Both the position numbers and the translations under genes were made by a program. The notes under the pieces were generated by a model. That model worked only from the letters and a program-made list of their open reading frames with translations. It did no database searches and was not told where the DNA came from. This document shows, one piece after another, positions 19,251 to 30,097 of a DNA stretch of 64,000 bases. The DNA lies in contig NZ_JAMB01000009.1 of assembly GCF_000521805.1 (NCBI RefSeq), positions 97,609 through 161,608 of the forward strand, given 5' to 3'. The stretch's first letter is position 1. Every line of letters begins with the position of its first letter. The stretch comes from Marinomonas ushuaiensis DSM 15871. GTDB lineage: Bacteria > Pseudomonadota > Gammaproteobacteria > Pseudomonadales > Marinomonadaceae.

Positions 19251-20540
19251 TTGTTTTTTGAACGTCCAGATAGTGGTGATGTGGCTGTGCTGGTTCATAT
19301 AGATTTTCATGATAAGAATGAGTCTTATGGTCCGGAAGAGTTCGTTGAACTTGCTATTTCTGCTGGCGCTGACCCTGTTGCTGTTGTTACAGGTTCACGT
19401 CAGCGCCCAGATGCTCGGTATTTTATTGGTACTGGTAAGCTAGCCGAAATAAAAGATATTGTTGATCGAGAAGAGGCGGAAGTGGTTCTTTTTGATCATG
19501 CTTTATCTCCTTCCCAAGAACGTAATCTTGAAAGTATTTTGCAGTGTCGGGTGTTGGATCGTACTGGTCTGATTTTGGATATTTTTGCTCAACGTGCACG
19601 AACTCATGAAGGTAAGTTGCAAGTCGAACTTGCCCAGTTACAGCATATGTCTACTCGTCTTATTCGTGGTTGGACGCATCTTGAGCGCCAGAAAGGCGGT
19701 ATTGGTATGCGTGGGCCTGGTGAGACTCAATTAGAGACTGACCGTAGATTGTTGCGAGAGCGTATTAAAGCTATTCAAAAAAGATTGAGTAAAGTAGGTT
19801 CTCAGCGAGATCAAAATCGCCGTTCTCGTTCTCGATCTGAAGTTCCAACCGTTTCTTTGGTTGGCTACACTAATGCTGGTAAGTCTACTTTGTTTAACCG
19901 TGCGACTGGTGCTGAGGTTTATGCGGCAGATCAATTATTTGCTACGCTTGATCCTACGCTAAGGCGCTTAGATGTCGAGCAGATTGGCTCAATTGTTCTG
20001 GCGGATACTGTTGGCTTTATTCGACAGCTTCCACATAGGTTGATTAAAGCCTTTCAGGCTACTCTCAAGGAGTCTTCTGAAGCGGATTTGTTGTTGCATA
20101 TTGTTGATGCTGCTGATATTTCTCGTGATGAAAACATGGCTCATGTTGATTCTGTATTGGAGGAGATCGGGGCTAGTGAGGTGCCAACATTGAAAGTTTT
20201 CAATAAAATTGATGCTCTAGAAACGGCTGAACCGCGTATAGATCGAGATGTTGACGGGAACCCTTATAGAGTTTGGTTGTCTGCTCGTGATGGGCAAGGT
20301 ATTGACTTACTTAAGCAAGCGATAGCAGAACTGCTTTCAGAGGATGTTTTTAATGAGACACTTTCATTATCTAATGAGTCGGGTCGTTTAAGAGCGATGT
20401 TGTTTGAGCATGGTGCTGTTAGATCGGAGCGTTTTGATGAAACGGGTCGATCTGTTCTTGAAGTGAGATTACCTAAAAAAGATTATTTGCAAATTTTAGC
20501 GCGTGCTGAATTATCTGAGAATCAGATACAGACTGCATAA
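19251..20540 (+). CDS. hflX: Ribosome-associated GTPase HflX
   Basis: HflX splits stalled 70S ribosomes and acts in heat and antibiotic stress. The N-terminal domain has VITGSRQRPD-like and FDHALSPSQERNLE segments, and the glycine-rich GIGMRGPGETQLETDRR. The GTPase domain starts with GYTNAGKSTLFN (about 205), then DTVGFIRQLP and FNKID. The start is TTG at 19251, seven bases after GAGGAA, and gives the family start MFFERPDSGD. The order hfq-hflX-hflK-hflC matches E. coli. Confidence 0.95.
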   Translation: MFFERPDSGDVAVLVHIDFHDKNESYGPEEFVELAISAGADPVAVVTGSRQRPDARYFIGTGKLAEIKDIVDREEAEVVLFDHALSPSQERNLESILQCRVLDRTGLILDIFAQRARTHEGKLQVELAQLQHMSTRLIRGWTHLERQKGGIGMRGPGETQLETDRRLLRERIKAIQKRLSKVGSQRDQNRRSRSRSEVPTVSLVGYTNAGKSTLFNRATGAEVYAADQLFATLDPTLRRLDVEQIGSIVLADTVGFIRQLPHRLIKAFQATLKESSEADLLLHIVDAADISRDENMAHVDSVLEEIGASEVPTLKVFNKIDALETAEPRIDRDVDGNPYRVWLSARDGQGIDLLKQAIAELLSEDVFNETLSLSNESGRLRAMLFEHGAVRSERFDETGRSVLEVRLPKKDYLQILARAELSENQIQTA

Positions 20541-20580
20541 ATTGCGTAGGATTATCATTAAAATAAAGTGGAGATGTAGT

Positions 20581-21828
20581 ATGGCCTGGAATGAACCGGG
20601 TAATAACGACAAAGATCCATGGAATCCAGATAAAAACCGTAATAATGGTTCTGGGCGTCCGGATGCTGATCGTGAAAAAGATACCGAAAAGAATGATCCT
20701 TGGGGTCGTCCATCAGGTGGAAAAGAGCAAGGTCCTCCGGATCTTGATGAAGCTTTTCAGAAGCTAATGGGCATGCTTGGCGTTAAGAAAGGTCGCAAAG
20801 CAGGTGGTCCTAATAATGGTGGTTCAGGTATGTCAGGGAAATTAGGAGGTGGTTTAATTGCTATTATTCTAATTGCGCTGATTGCATTGTGGGCTTCTAC
20901 TGGTGTCTATCAGGTTGATCAGCAAGAGCGTGGTGTTGTGCTTCGTTTAGGTAAATATCATTCTACTGTGATGCCGGGTCTTCATTGGAATCCACCTATG
21001 ATTGATTCAGTGAGTAAGGTGAACGTGACTAAAGTTCGTTCACATGATCATAAAGCATTAATGCTTACGGTTGATGATGCGATTGTTGAGGTTGGTGTTT
21101 CAGTTCAGTACTCAGTTCAGGATCCTAAAGACTTTTTGATCAATGTTCGTAATCCTGAGGAGTCCTTGGCTCAGGCTACTGAAAGTGCATTGCGTCATGT
21201 TGTTGGTAGTTCAGAGATGGATCAAATTTTAACGGAAGGTCGTGAATTACTAGCGGCAGAAGTGAAAACGCGTCTCCAAGATTACAGTACAGCCTACGGT
21301 ACAGGTTTATTGATTTCGAAAGTTAACGTTGAAAATACTCAAGCGCCAAATCAGGTGCAAGAAGCGTTTGATGATGTTATCAAAGCGAAAGAGGATGAGT
21401 TGCGAGTTCGTAATGAAGCTGAATCTTACGCTAACGGTATTATCCCTGAGGCTCGTGGTCGTGCGCAGCGTATTCGTGAGGAGGCTGAAGCTTACCGATC
21501 TGAAATAGTTGCTCGTGCGAGTGGTCAGGCGGATCGTTTTGATCGCTTGTATCGTGAGTATGTTAAGGCGCCAGAAGTGACTCGTCGTCGTTTATATATT
21601 GAAACGATGGAGTCGGTTTATAAAGGTGTGAATAAGGTTGTAGTTGATACTGAGGGTGGAAATAACATGATGTATTTACCTTTGGATCAATTGATGAAGC
21701 AGCGTCCTGGTTCCTCTGATGGGACTGGGTCTAACGGTGCTGGAAATATTGGGACACTAACGGATCAAGTGATTGAAGAGATTCGTAAACGTCAAGGTAC
21801 AACAGTTCGTAGAGAGGGCAGAAACTAA
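20581..21828 (+). CDS. hflK: FtsH protease modulator HflK
   Basis: HflK forms with HflC a membrane cage around the FtsH protease. The 415-residue protein has a long Asn/Asp/Gly-rich cytoplasmic N-terminus (1-80), one membrane segment (GGLIAIILIALIALWAST, about 90-107) and the SPFH/prohibitin domain starting QVDQQERGVVLRLGKY, then an alanine/glutamate-rich coiled helix. The ATG at 20581 follows GGAG. The stop overlaps the hflC start (TAATG). Confidence 0.96.
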   Translation: MAWNEPGNNDKDPWNPDKNRNNGSGRPDADREKDTEKNDPWGRPSGGKEQGPPDLDEAFQKLMGMLGVKKGRKAGGPNNGGSGMSGKLGGGLIAIILIALIALWASTGVYQVDQQERGVVLRLGKYHSTVMPGLHWNPPMIDSVSKVNVTKVRSHDHKALMLTVDDAIVEVGVSVQYSVQDPKDFLINVRNPEESLAQATESALRHVVGSSEMDQILTEGRELLAAEVKTRLQDYSTAYGTGLLISKVNVENTQAPNQVQEAFDDVIKAKEDELRVRNEAESYANGIIPEARGRAQRIREEAEAYRSEIVARASGQADRFDRLYREYVKAPEVTRRRLYIETMESVYKGVNKVVVDTEGGNNMMYLPLDQLMKQRPGSSDGTGSNGAGNIGTLTDQVIEEIRKRQGTTVRREGRN

Positions 21829-22709
21829 TGAAAGGTTTTTCTTTTTCAGTATTATTTGTTGTTCTTCTCGGTATGTTGGTTGCTTCGCAAACACTGTTTG
21901 TTGTGAATGAAACTGAGCGCGCAGTTATTCTTAAATTTGGTGAAATAGTTGAAGCTGATGTGCAACCTGGTTTGCATTTCAAATTGCCGATTATGAACGA
22001 AGTTAAGAAGTTTGACGCTCGAATCTTAACAATGGATTCTCGTCCTCAGCGTTATTTGACGTTAGAGAAAAAAGCGGTTGTTGTGGATTCTTACGTCAAA
22101 TGGAAAATTGATTCAGTTGCTAAGTTCTATCAGGCGACCTCTGGAGATGAGGTTGTTGCCAATCGCGTTTTGTCATCTCGTGTTGATACGGGGCTTCGGA
22201 ACAAGTTTGGTGAGCGAACCATGCATGAAGTGGTTTCAGGTGAACGTGATCAATTAATGACTGAGTTGCGTGATGACCTAAATCAGGTTGCTCAAAATGA
22301 ATTGGGCATTTCTATTGTTGATATTCGTGTTAAGCGAATTGATTTGCCACCTGATGTTAGTGAATCTGTTTATCAGCGTATGAGAACGGAGCGTGAGCGT
22401 GAAGCGCGTGAGCACAGATCGAAAGGTTTGGAGCTAGCGGAGGGTATTCGTGCCGATGCAGATCGTCAGCAGGTTGTATTAGAAGCTGAGGCGCAGCGTG
22501 ACGCTGAGATGATTCGCGGTGATGGTGATGCAAATGCAGCTGCTATTTACTCTAAAGTGTATACACAGGATCCTGAATTTTACGAATTTTATCGTAGTCT
22601 ACAGGCTTACCGTGAAAGCTTTAATGGTAATAGCGATTTATTTGTTCTTGAACCAGACAGTGAATTCTTTAAATATTTGAATAGCTCAACGAGCAGTGCC
22701 ACAAAATAG
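21828..22709 (+). CDS. hflC: FtsH protease modulator HflC
   Basis: The 293-residue partner of HflK has an N-terminal membrane segment (about 3-20) and an SPFH domain beginning VVNETERAVILKFGE. A long helical region rich in Arg/Glu/Ala (RMRTEREREAREHRSKG) follows, then the conserved DPEFYEFYRSLQAYRES. The one-base overlap with hflK implies coupled translation in a fixed ratio. A terminator follows at 22779-22801. Confidence 0.96.
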   Translation: MKGFSFSVLFVVLLGMLVASQTLFVVNETERAVILKFGEIVEADVQPGLHFKLPIMNEVKKFDARILTMDSRPQRYLTLEKKAVVVDSYVKWKIDSVAKFYQATSGDEVVANRVLSSRVDTGLRNKFGERTMHEVVSGERDQLMTELRDDLNQVAQNELGISIVDIRVKRIDLPPDVSESVYQRMRTEREREAREHRSKGLELAEGIRADADRQQVVLEAEAQRDAEMIRGDGDANAAAIYSKVYTQDPEFYEFYRSLQAYRESFNGNSDLFVLEPDSEFFKYLNSSTSSATK

Positions 22710-22778
22710 AGTGGATATTCATTAATAATCGTACGTGAGGTCTATTTGTTAAAATAGGAAACATGGTACTATTACGCA

Positions 22779-22801
22779 AACCGGGCATTGCCCGGTTTTT
22801 T
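22779..22801 (+). terminator. Intrinsic terminator after hflC
   Basis: The stem AACCGGGC / GCCCGGTT has a three-base loop and a following T-run. It probably ends the hfq-hflXKC transcript before the DUF2065 gene. Confidence 0.88.
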
Positions 22802-22824
22802 AATGGTCAAAATAAAGAGAATCT

Positions 22825-23022
22825 ATGCAAGAGTTGTTGCAGTCGCTGTTGGTTGGCGTCAGCCTTTTATTGATCGTCGAAGGCTTTTTACCTTTTCTTG
22901 CACCTAAGTTGTGGCGGAAAATAATGGAGAAAGCAATCGCAAGCTCAGACTTTAATTTACGTATTCTGGGTGTGGTTAGTATGATTCTTGGATTAGCGCT
23001 TCTTTTGCTGACACGAAGCTAA
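22825..23022 (+). CDS. DUF2065 family small inner-membrane protein (YjeT-like)
   Basis: The 65-residue protein has two hydrophobic segments (about 5-27 and 46-62) separated by the basic LWRKIMEKAIASSD loop, ending LGLALLLLTRS. This matches the YjeT/DUF2065 family, found in the same place between hflC and purA in E. coli and Pseudomonas. Function is unknown. It is 12 bases before hisZ, so the two are probably co-transcribed. Confidence 0.88.
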   Translation: MQELLQSLLVGVSLLLIVEGFLPFLAPKLWRKIMEKAIASSDFNLRILGVVSMILGLALLLLTRS

Positions 23023-23034
23023 AAGGATAATTTA

Positions 23035-25547
<2,513 letters not shown>

Positions 25548-25572
25548 TTTATTTTAAATTAATTGTTGTGAT

Positions 25573-25598
25573 AAAAAAGCCGCTTTTTGCGGTTTTTT
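25573..25598 (+). terminator. Intrinsic terminator after purA
   Basis: The stem CCGC / GCGG is extended by A-T pairs on both sides, has a five-T loop and ends in a T-run. Confidence 0.82.
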
Positions 25599-25639
25599 CG
25601 TTTTTATAGACTGTTAAGTTCATCATATTAGTATTCTTT

Positions 25640-25654
25640 GTAAATAGAGTGAAA
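25640..25654 (+). promoter_or_regulatory. Possible CpxR-box upstream of cpxR
   Basis: GTAAA, five bases, then TGAAA resembles the CpxR consensus GTAAA-N5-GTAAA with the second half imperfect. It is about 100 bases before the cpxR start, a position consistent with autoregulation. Such short motifs occur by chance. Confidence 0.3.
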
Positions 25655-25755
25655 AGAGGGGGCGGAGTTTATCAAGTGCTAAGGTAATATTTACAATTGA
25701 ATTTATGGCGATTTAACTGCCAGCTAAATAATGAAAAAAATGAGAGGAAATAATT

Positions 25756-26454
25756 ATGGTTAAGTTGTTGCTTGCTGATGATGATGCTCGTTTATCGGAT
25801 CTAATAAAAGAATACTTTGATGGTGAGGGTTACGAGGTAGCTCATGCTTGGAATGGTCGTGAAGCATTGGAGCTGATGGCGGCTGATATGCCGGATATTA
25901 TTATTCTTGATGTAATGATGCCTGAATTGGATGGGTTTGAAACATTAAAGCAAATCCGTAATAAAAGTGCTGTACCTGTTATTATGTTGACAGCAAAAGG
26001 CGATGACATTGATCGTATCTTGGGGTTAGAAATGGGGGCAGATGACTATTTATCTAAACCTTTTAATCCGCGAGAGTTATTGGCTCGAATAAAAGCAATT
26101 TTGCGTAGAGCCAGCCAAGAGCGTGAAGATGATCCAACGGCAGATATTGAGCTTTCTGGTGTACTGTTACGTCGTAAAGATAGAACTGTTTATCTGGAAG
26201 GTGAGTTGGTTGAGTTAACAACGTCAGAATATACCTTGTTAGAATGCATGTTGATGGCGCCAGGTCAGGTACTTACAAAGCAAGAGCTTTCTGAAAAAGC
26301 GCTTGGTCGTAAGTTGACCATGTATGATCGCAGTCTAGATATGCATATTAGTAATTTGCGTAAGAAAATTGGTAATCTAGAAACTGGCGATCCTCGGATT
26401 AAAACTGTACGGGGTGTTGGTTATATTTTTGTATCGAATGAACAAGGTTCTTAA
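25756..26454 (+). CDS. cpxR: OmpR-family response regulator, CpxR-like
   Basis: The receiver domain has the acidic pocket DDD (8-10), phosphoacceptor Asp52 (LDVMMPELDG), Thr79 and Lys101 (SKPFNPRE). The C-terminal winged helix ends in the TVRGVGYIF hairpin. The segment LSEKALGRKLTMYDRSLDMHISNLRKK closely resembles the equivalent CpxR region in E. coli, which is the reason for the name. CpxR handles envelope-stress signals. The kinase gene starts six bases downstream. No cpxP is nearby. The ATG follows GAGAGGAAA. Confidence 0.85.
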   Translation: MVKLLLADDDARLSDLIKEYFDGEGYEVAHAWNGREALELMAADMPDIIILDVMMPELDGFETLKQIRNKSAVPVIMLTAKGDDIDRILGLEMGADDYLSKPFNPRELLARIKAILRRASQEREDDPTADIELSGVLLRRKDRTVYLEGELVELTTSEYTLLECMLMAPGQVLTKQELSEKALGRKLTMYDRSLDMHISNLRKKIGNLETGDPRIKTVRGVGYIFVSNEQGS

Positions 26455-26460
26455 TCTTTT

Positions 26461-27768
26461 ATGAAAAATACTTTTCTGCGCGTGTTTTTGGTAGTGCTGT
26501 TGTCTAATATTGTTGTTGTTAGTATTGGTTTAGGCATGGTGCAATTTATCCAAAAGCGCAATCAGGTGTCTGCTGATTTACTTGGTGATGTCGGTGTTCA
26601 GTTGGTTGCTGGGTATGAAAAGTTTGGTATTACTTCTTTGCAAGAAGAGGTGACAAAGGCTGAGAAGAAATTATCTGGGACTATTTATTTATATCAGGAA
26701 AATGGTCGTCCTCTTCTTAAGTCGTTACCTCGTAATTTTAGAGAGCAAAATACGCCGAGCGTCAGTGCTCGTCCGTCAGCAGATTTCTTGCATAGCCAAT
26801 TTATACAGGTGATTGGTGGAAATAATGTTCAGTATTTGTTGATATTCAAACCTAATCCAAAAATAAGTTCGCTTGCGCCAGAGGCGGTAGTTGGTTTTTC
26901 TTTACTTGGTCTTCTTGTGTCTAGTGGTGTATTGGCTTATTGGTTGCTAGGGCCGCTACTTAAGTTGCAGCGAGTGGCTCGCTCTTTTGGTCAAGGCGAT
27001 ATGGCTGCTAGGGTGGAAAGTAAATTGACCCGACGTAGTGATGCGGTTGGTAAACTGGCCCGAGAGTTTAATCAGATGGCAGTGAGGATTGATACCTTGT
27101 TGTCATCTAAAGAGCGATTGATGCGAGACGTTTCTCATGAATTGAGAACGCCGTTGGCAAGAATAGAAGTGGCGTTAACGATAGCGGAAGATAAGTACGC
27201 TACTGAGGCTCAAAAAGGTTATTTGTGTCGAATACGTACAGAGCTTCATGAGCTTGATGAATTGATTGGTCAGGTTTTAACTTTGAGTCGCTTAGAGGCG
27301 GCTTCTCTTATTAAGGAGGAGATGGACTTACAAGAGTGGCTTAGTGATATTGTTGAAGATGTCAGTTTTGAGAGCCAGCTAAAAGGTATTTCTGTTTCTA
27401 AGTTGGGTCGTGTTCCCAAGGCAATATTAGGTGACCCTCTGCAATTGCGTCATGCGATCGAGAATGTTTTACGAAACGCCTGCTTTTATGCTGGAGAAGG
27501 TGGAGTTATTGAAGTTGAGACAGAGGAAAAGTCTGGTTTTGCTTTGATTTATGTTCGAGATAATGGGCCGGGTGTTTCTGAAGATAAGCTTGAGAAAATC
27601 TTCCATGCTTTCTATCGGTCTTCTGAAGCTAGGGAGGCGAATAGTGGTGGATTTGGTGTTGGCCTTACTATTTCACAGAGAATCATTCGTGCGCACAAAG
27701 GTACGATAACAGCCCATAATCGTGAAGTTGGTGGTTTAGAGGTTTGTTTCAAATTACCGATTGCTTAA
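26461..27768 (+). CDS. cpxA: Envelope-stress sensor histidine kinase, CpxA-like
   Basis: The 435-residue kinase has a membrane segment at about 7-29, a periplasmic region of some 110 residues, a second membrane segment at about 140-163, a HAMP domain, the phosphorylated His226 in RDVSHELRTPLARIEVAL, and ATP-binding boxes NVLRNACFYA, DNGPGVSEDK and GGFGVGLTI. The H-box and HAMP sequence resemble CpxA. The periplasmic sensor is shorter than in E. coli CpxA, and the inducing signal is unknown. Confidence 0.83.
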   Translation: MKNTFLRVFLVVLLSNIVVVSIGLGMVQFIQKRNQVSADLLGDVGVQLVAGYEKFGITSLQEEVTKAEKKLSGTIYLYQENGRPLLKSLPRNFREQNTPSVSARPSADFLHSQFIQVIGGNNVQYLLIFKPNPKISSLAPEAVVGFSLLGLLVSSGVLAYWLLGPLLKLQRVARSFGQGDMAARVESKLTRRSDAVGKLAREFNQMAVRIDTLLSSKERLMRDVSHELRTPLARIEVALTIAEDKYATEAQKGYLCRIRTELHELDELIGQVLTLSRLEAASLIKEEMDLQEWLSDIVEDVSFESQLKGISVSKLGRVPKAILGDPLQLRHAIENVLRNACFYAGEGGVIEVETEEKSGFALIYVRDNGPGVSEDKLEKIFHAFYRSSEAREANSGGFGVGLTISQRIIRAHKGTITAHNREVGGLEVCFKLPIA

Positions 27769-27807
27769 TTTTAGGTGTTTTCAATTTTCTGTCTGAAAAG
27801 AAATGGC

Positions 27808-27836
27808 TTGTCATTATGCTTTGACATAAGTACTAT
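27808..27836 (+). promoter_or_regulatory. Promoter of rnpB
   Basis: TTGTCA (27808-27813) and TACTAT (27831-27836) are exactly 17 bases apart and place the start about seven bases on, at the rnpB 5' end. The GCGCCTC between is a GC-rich discriminator of the kind found at growth-rate-controlled stable RNA promoters. Confidence 0.72.
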
Positions 27837-27843
27837 GCGCCTC

Positions 27844-28190
27844 GCAAGTTGGCTAGGCAGTCGCCGCTCAATTTATTGGGGGGAGGAAAGTCCGGGCTTC
27901 GCAGGGTAAAGTGCCAGGTAACGCCTGGGGGGCGTGAGCCTACGGAAAGTGCAGCAGAAAATAAACCGCCTAAGCAGTTCGCTGCCGGTAAGGTTGAAAT
28001 GGTGCGGTAAGAGCGCACCGCGCGACTGGTAACAGTTCGTGGCAAGGTAAACCCCACTTGAAGCAAGACCAAATAGGAACTCTTTGGCGTGACCCGCGCT
28101 GAGTTCGGGTAGGTTGCTAGAGACGTGCAGTGATGTACGGATTAGATGAATGACTGTCCACGACAGAACCCGGCTTATCGGCCAACTTGC
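27844..28190 (+). ncRNA. rnpB: RNase P RNA, bacterial type A
   Basis: This is the catalytic RNA that trims 5' leaders from tRNA precursors. The ends pair as helix P1 (GCAAGTTGGC at 27844-27853 with GCCAACTTGC at 28181-28190). The conserved core is present: GAGGAAAGTCCGGGC near the 5' end, GGGTAAAGTGCCAGG, GGTAAGAGCGCACCGCGCG, GACCAAATAGGAA, and ATGAATGACTGTCCACGAC with ACAGAACCCGGCTTA near the 3' end. It is about 347 bases long. The P3 stem is much smaller than in E. coli. It lies directly upstream of mraZ, as in Pseudomonas. Confidence 0.97.
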
Positions 28191-28392
28191 AAATTTCCCT
28201 TTCTTTTTATATTCCCATTTTTATACCTAATCGCTAGAGGGTCTTTGTCGCTCTCGGCTTTTTTGCGTTTTTATTTTTACTTCTCGCTAGAAATTTCTTC
28301 TTTAGAGCGCTTTTTTGTGTGCGCTTTGTTTGTGGTTGTTCCTTATCTTTTGCATTTTTAATTAATATTTTTTTTACTATTGTGGTAAAAAG

Positions 28393-28432
28393 GTGTTAAA
28401 TTGTGGGATAAAGTGTCGATAAGTGGGATATG
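28393..28432 (+). promoter_or_regulatory. MraZ operator: 10-base direct repeats running into the mraZ start codon
   Basis: Four repeats begin at 28393, 28403, 28413 and 28423, each exactly 10 bases apart: GTGTT, GTGGG, GTGTC and GTGGG. Two carry the TGGGA core known from MraZ binding sites in other bacteria. The last repeat ends in the mraZ ATG, so bound MraZ would also cover the ribosome-binding site. The 28191-28392 stretch upstream is AT-rich with no gene and no confident promoter; TTGCAT (28350) and TACTAT (28375) are spaced too far apart (19) to rely on. Confidence 0.7.
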
Positions 28433-28891
28433 GCTGTGTTTAGAGGGATTCATCAAATTAGTGTGGATGCAAAGGGGCGTATGTCGCTTCCTGCACGTCT
28501 GCGCGATGATCTTGCACAGTACGACGACGATGGTGTGGTTGTAACCATAGATCCAGTGTCTCGGTGTTTATTGCTTTATCCCTTATCAGAGTGGGAGTTG
28601 ATTCAACAAAAGTTAGATAAATTACCTACTTTTCAGCCACAGGCACGAAGACTCCAGCGATTGTTGGTTGGGCATGCGACAGATTTAGAGGTGGATAAAG
28701 CAGGGCGCATTCTATTACCAGCACCACTGCGTGAATTTGCTCGTTTAGATAAAAAGCTCACCATTCTTGGGCAAGGCAAAAAACTAGAAATTTGGAGTCA
28801 AGAAGAATGGGAAGCTCAGCGTGAAGATTACTTATCTCAAGATGCGCTTGAGGATCTACAAATTGAAACCATGATGGATATTTCTTTATGA
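28430..28891 (+). CDS. mraZ: Transcriptional regulator MraZ
   Basis: The 153-residue protein has two tandem SpoVT/AbrB-type DNA-binding repeats: [19 protein letters not shown] (about 10-28) and [19 protein letters not shown] (about 85-103). MraZ represses the division and cell-wall cluster from repeats in its own promoter. Its stop overlaps the rsmH ATG. It is the first gene of the cluster. Confidence 0.96.
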   Translation: MAVFRGIHQISVDAKGRMSLPARLRDDLAQYDDDGVVVTIDPVSRCLLLYPLSEWELIQQKLDKLPTFQPQARRLQRLLVGHATDLEVDKAGRILLPAPLREFARLDKKLTILGQGKKLEIWSQEEWEAQREDYLSQDALEDLQIETMMDISL

Positions 28892-29826
28892 CAACGACAA
28901 TGGCAGAACATATAAGCGTAATGCTTCATGAATCCGTCGATATGCTAGTTACCGACGAAAATGGCCTTTATGTCGATGGTACTTTTGGCCGTGGTGGTCA
29001 TACTCGCTTGGTTCTTGATCGATTGGATAAAGGGCGAATGCTTGGTTTTGATAAAGATCCTGTTGCTATTGCTCATGGCAAATCATTGGCGCAAGAAGAT
29101 TCACGTTTTTCCATTGTGCAAGATAGCTTTGCCAACATGGTTGCGCACATTTCAGATGTATTTGGTGTTGATAAAGTTGATGGTGTAATGATGGATTTGG
29201 GTGTGTCTTCACCTCAGATCGATGATGCAGAACGTGGTTTTAGTTTCATGAATGATGGTCCGTTGGATATGCGAATGAATCCTGATAAGGGGATGAGTGC
29301 AGCGCAGTGGATCGCAGTGGCTAAAGAAAAAGAGATTGCTGATGTTATGTATCAGTTTGGTGAAGAGCGGTTTTCTCGTCGTATCGCAAAAGCGATCTGT
29401 GAGTATCGAGCTCATACTCCGATCCTAACGACACTCCAACTTTCAAAAGTGGTTGCAGAGGCAAATCCCGCTTGGGAAAAAGGCAAAAATCCAGCAACAC
29501 GTGCTTTCCAAGGTATTCGGATTTACATCAATAATGAATTAGGTGATTTGGAAGTAGGTCTTGATGCTGCTGCAGAATCTTTAAAGGTGGGTGGTCGTTT
29601 GGTGGTGATTAGTTTCCATTCACTAGAAGACCGAATCGTTAAGCGTTTTATGAAGTTGAAAGCCAAAGGGCCTGAGCTGCCAAGACATTTGCCGATTCGA
29701 AATGCGCATCTTGATATCAAATTTAAAACAATTGGTAAGGCGATCAAACCATCAGAATTAGAAGTAAGTGACAACGTTCGTTCACGCAGTGCCGTGTTGC
29801 GGGTTTTGGAGCGAGTCAGTGATTAA
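28888..29826 (+). CDS. rsmH: 16S rRNA (cytosine1402-N4)-methyltransferase
   Basis: RsmH methylates N4 of C1402 in the ribosomal P site. The SAM-binding motif [16 protein letters not shown] (about 27-42), [18 protein letters not shown] and [14 protein letters not shown] are diagnostic. The start ATG at 28888 overlaps the mraZ stop as ATGA; a second ATG at 28900 is possible. It overlaps ftsL by eight bases. Confidence 0.96.
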   Translation: MTTTMAEHISVMLHESVDMLVTDENGLYVDGTFGRGGHTRLVLDRLDKGRMLGFDKDPVAIAHGKSLAQEDSRFSIVQDSFANMVAHISDVFGVDKVDGVMMDLGVSSPQIDDAERGFSFMNDGPLDMRMNPDKGMSAAQWIAVAKEKEIADVMYQFGEERFSRRIAKAICEYRAHTPILTTLQLSKVVAEANPAWEKGKNPATRAFQGIRIYINNELGDLEVGLDAAAESLKVGGRLVVISFHSLEDRIVKRFMKLKAKGPELPRHLPIRNAHLDIKFKTIGKAIKPSELEVSDNVRSRSAVLRVLERVSD

Positions 29827-30097
29827 GTCGCATTTTACGCCACTAATATTTGTTGTCGGTGTTTTGATGTTAGTTGTCGTATCTATTGCCGTTGTTGCTC
29901 AGGTTTACGATTTTAGAAAAAATTTTTCTCGTCTTCAGGCTTTAAAGCAGGAGGAAGTGGATTATGAGGTGAGGTGGGGGCAGTTATTATTAGAGCAGAG
30001 TGCTCTTACCCAGCCTAGTCGTTTAGAGCAAGCGGCGATTAAAGATTTAAACATGCACGCACCATCACAGGATGAATTGGTAATAGTGAAACCATGA
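29819..30097 (+). CDS. ftsL: Cell division protein FtsL
   Basis: FtsL is a small bitopic protein that joins FtsB and FtsQ in the divisome. From the GTG at 29819 it has 92 residues: a short cytoplasmic tail, a membrane segment ([20 protein letters not shown], about 10-29) and a periplasmic coiled coil with [28 protein letters not shown]. The GTG lies inside the end of rsmH, seven bases after GGAG (29808-29811). The longer open frame to 29768 has no such site. The call rests on position, topology and length. Confidence 0.9.
   Translation: MIKSHFTPLIFVVGVLMLVVVSIAVVAQVYDFRKNFSRLQALKQEEVDYEVRWGQLLLEQSALTQPSRLEQAAIKDLNMHAPSQDELVIVKP

Noticed and set aside
28146..28361. A 71-codon open frame beginning near the end of rnpB
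   Set aside because: Its first codons are the universally conserved ATGACTGTCC region of RNase P RNA, and the rest is low-complexity Phe/Leu-rich translation of AT-rich spacer.
28191..28392. An intrinsic terminator after rnpB
   Set aside because: Only weak inverted repeats (for example AGCGC/GCGCT at 28306-28325) are present, without the strength or T-run of the other terminators in the window.
29768..29818. N-terminal extension of ftsL
   Set aside because: The extra 17 residues have no suitable start site and lie in the rsmH frame's coding region; the GTG at 29819 has GGAG at the right distance.
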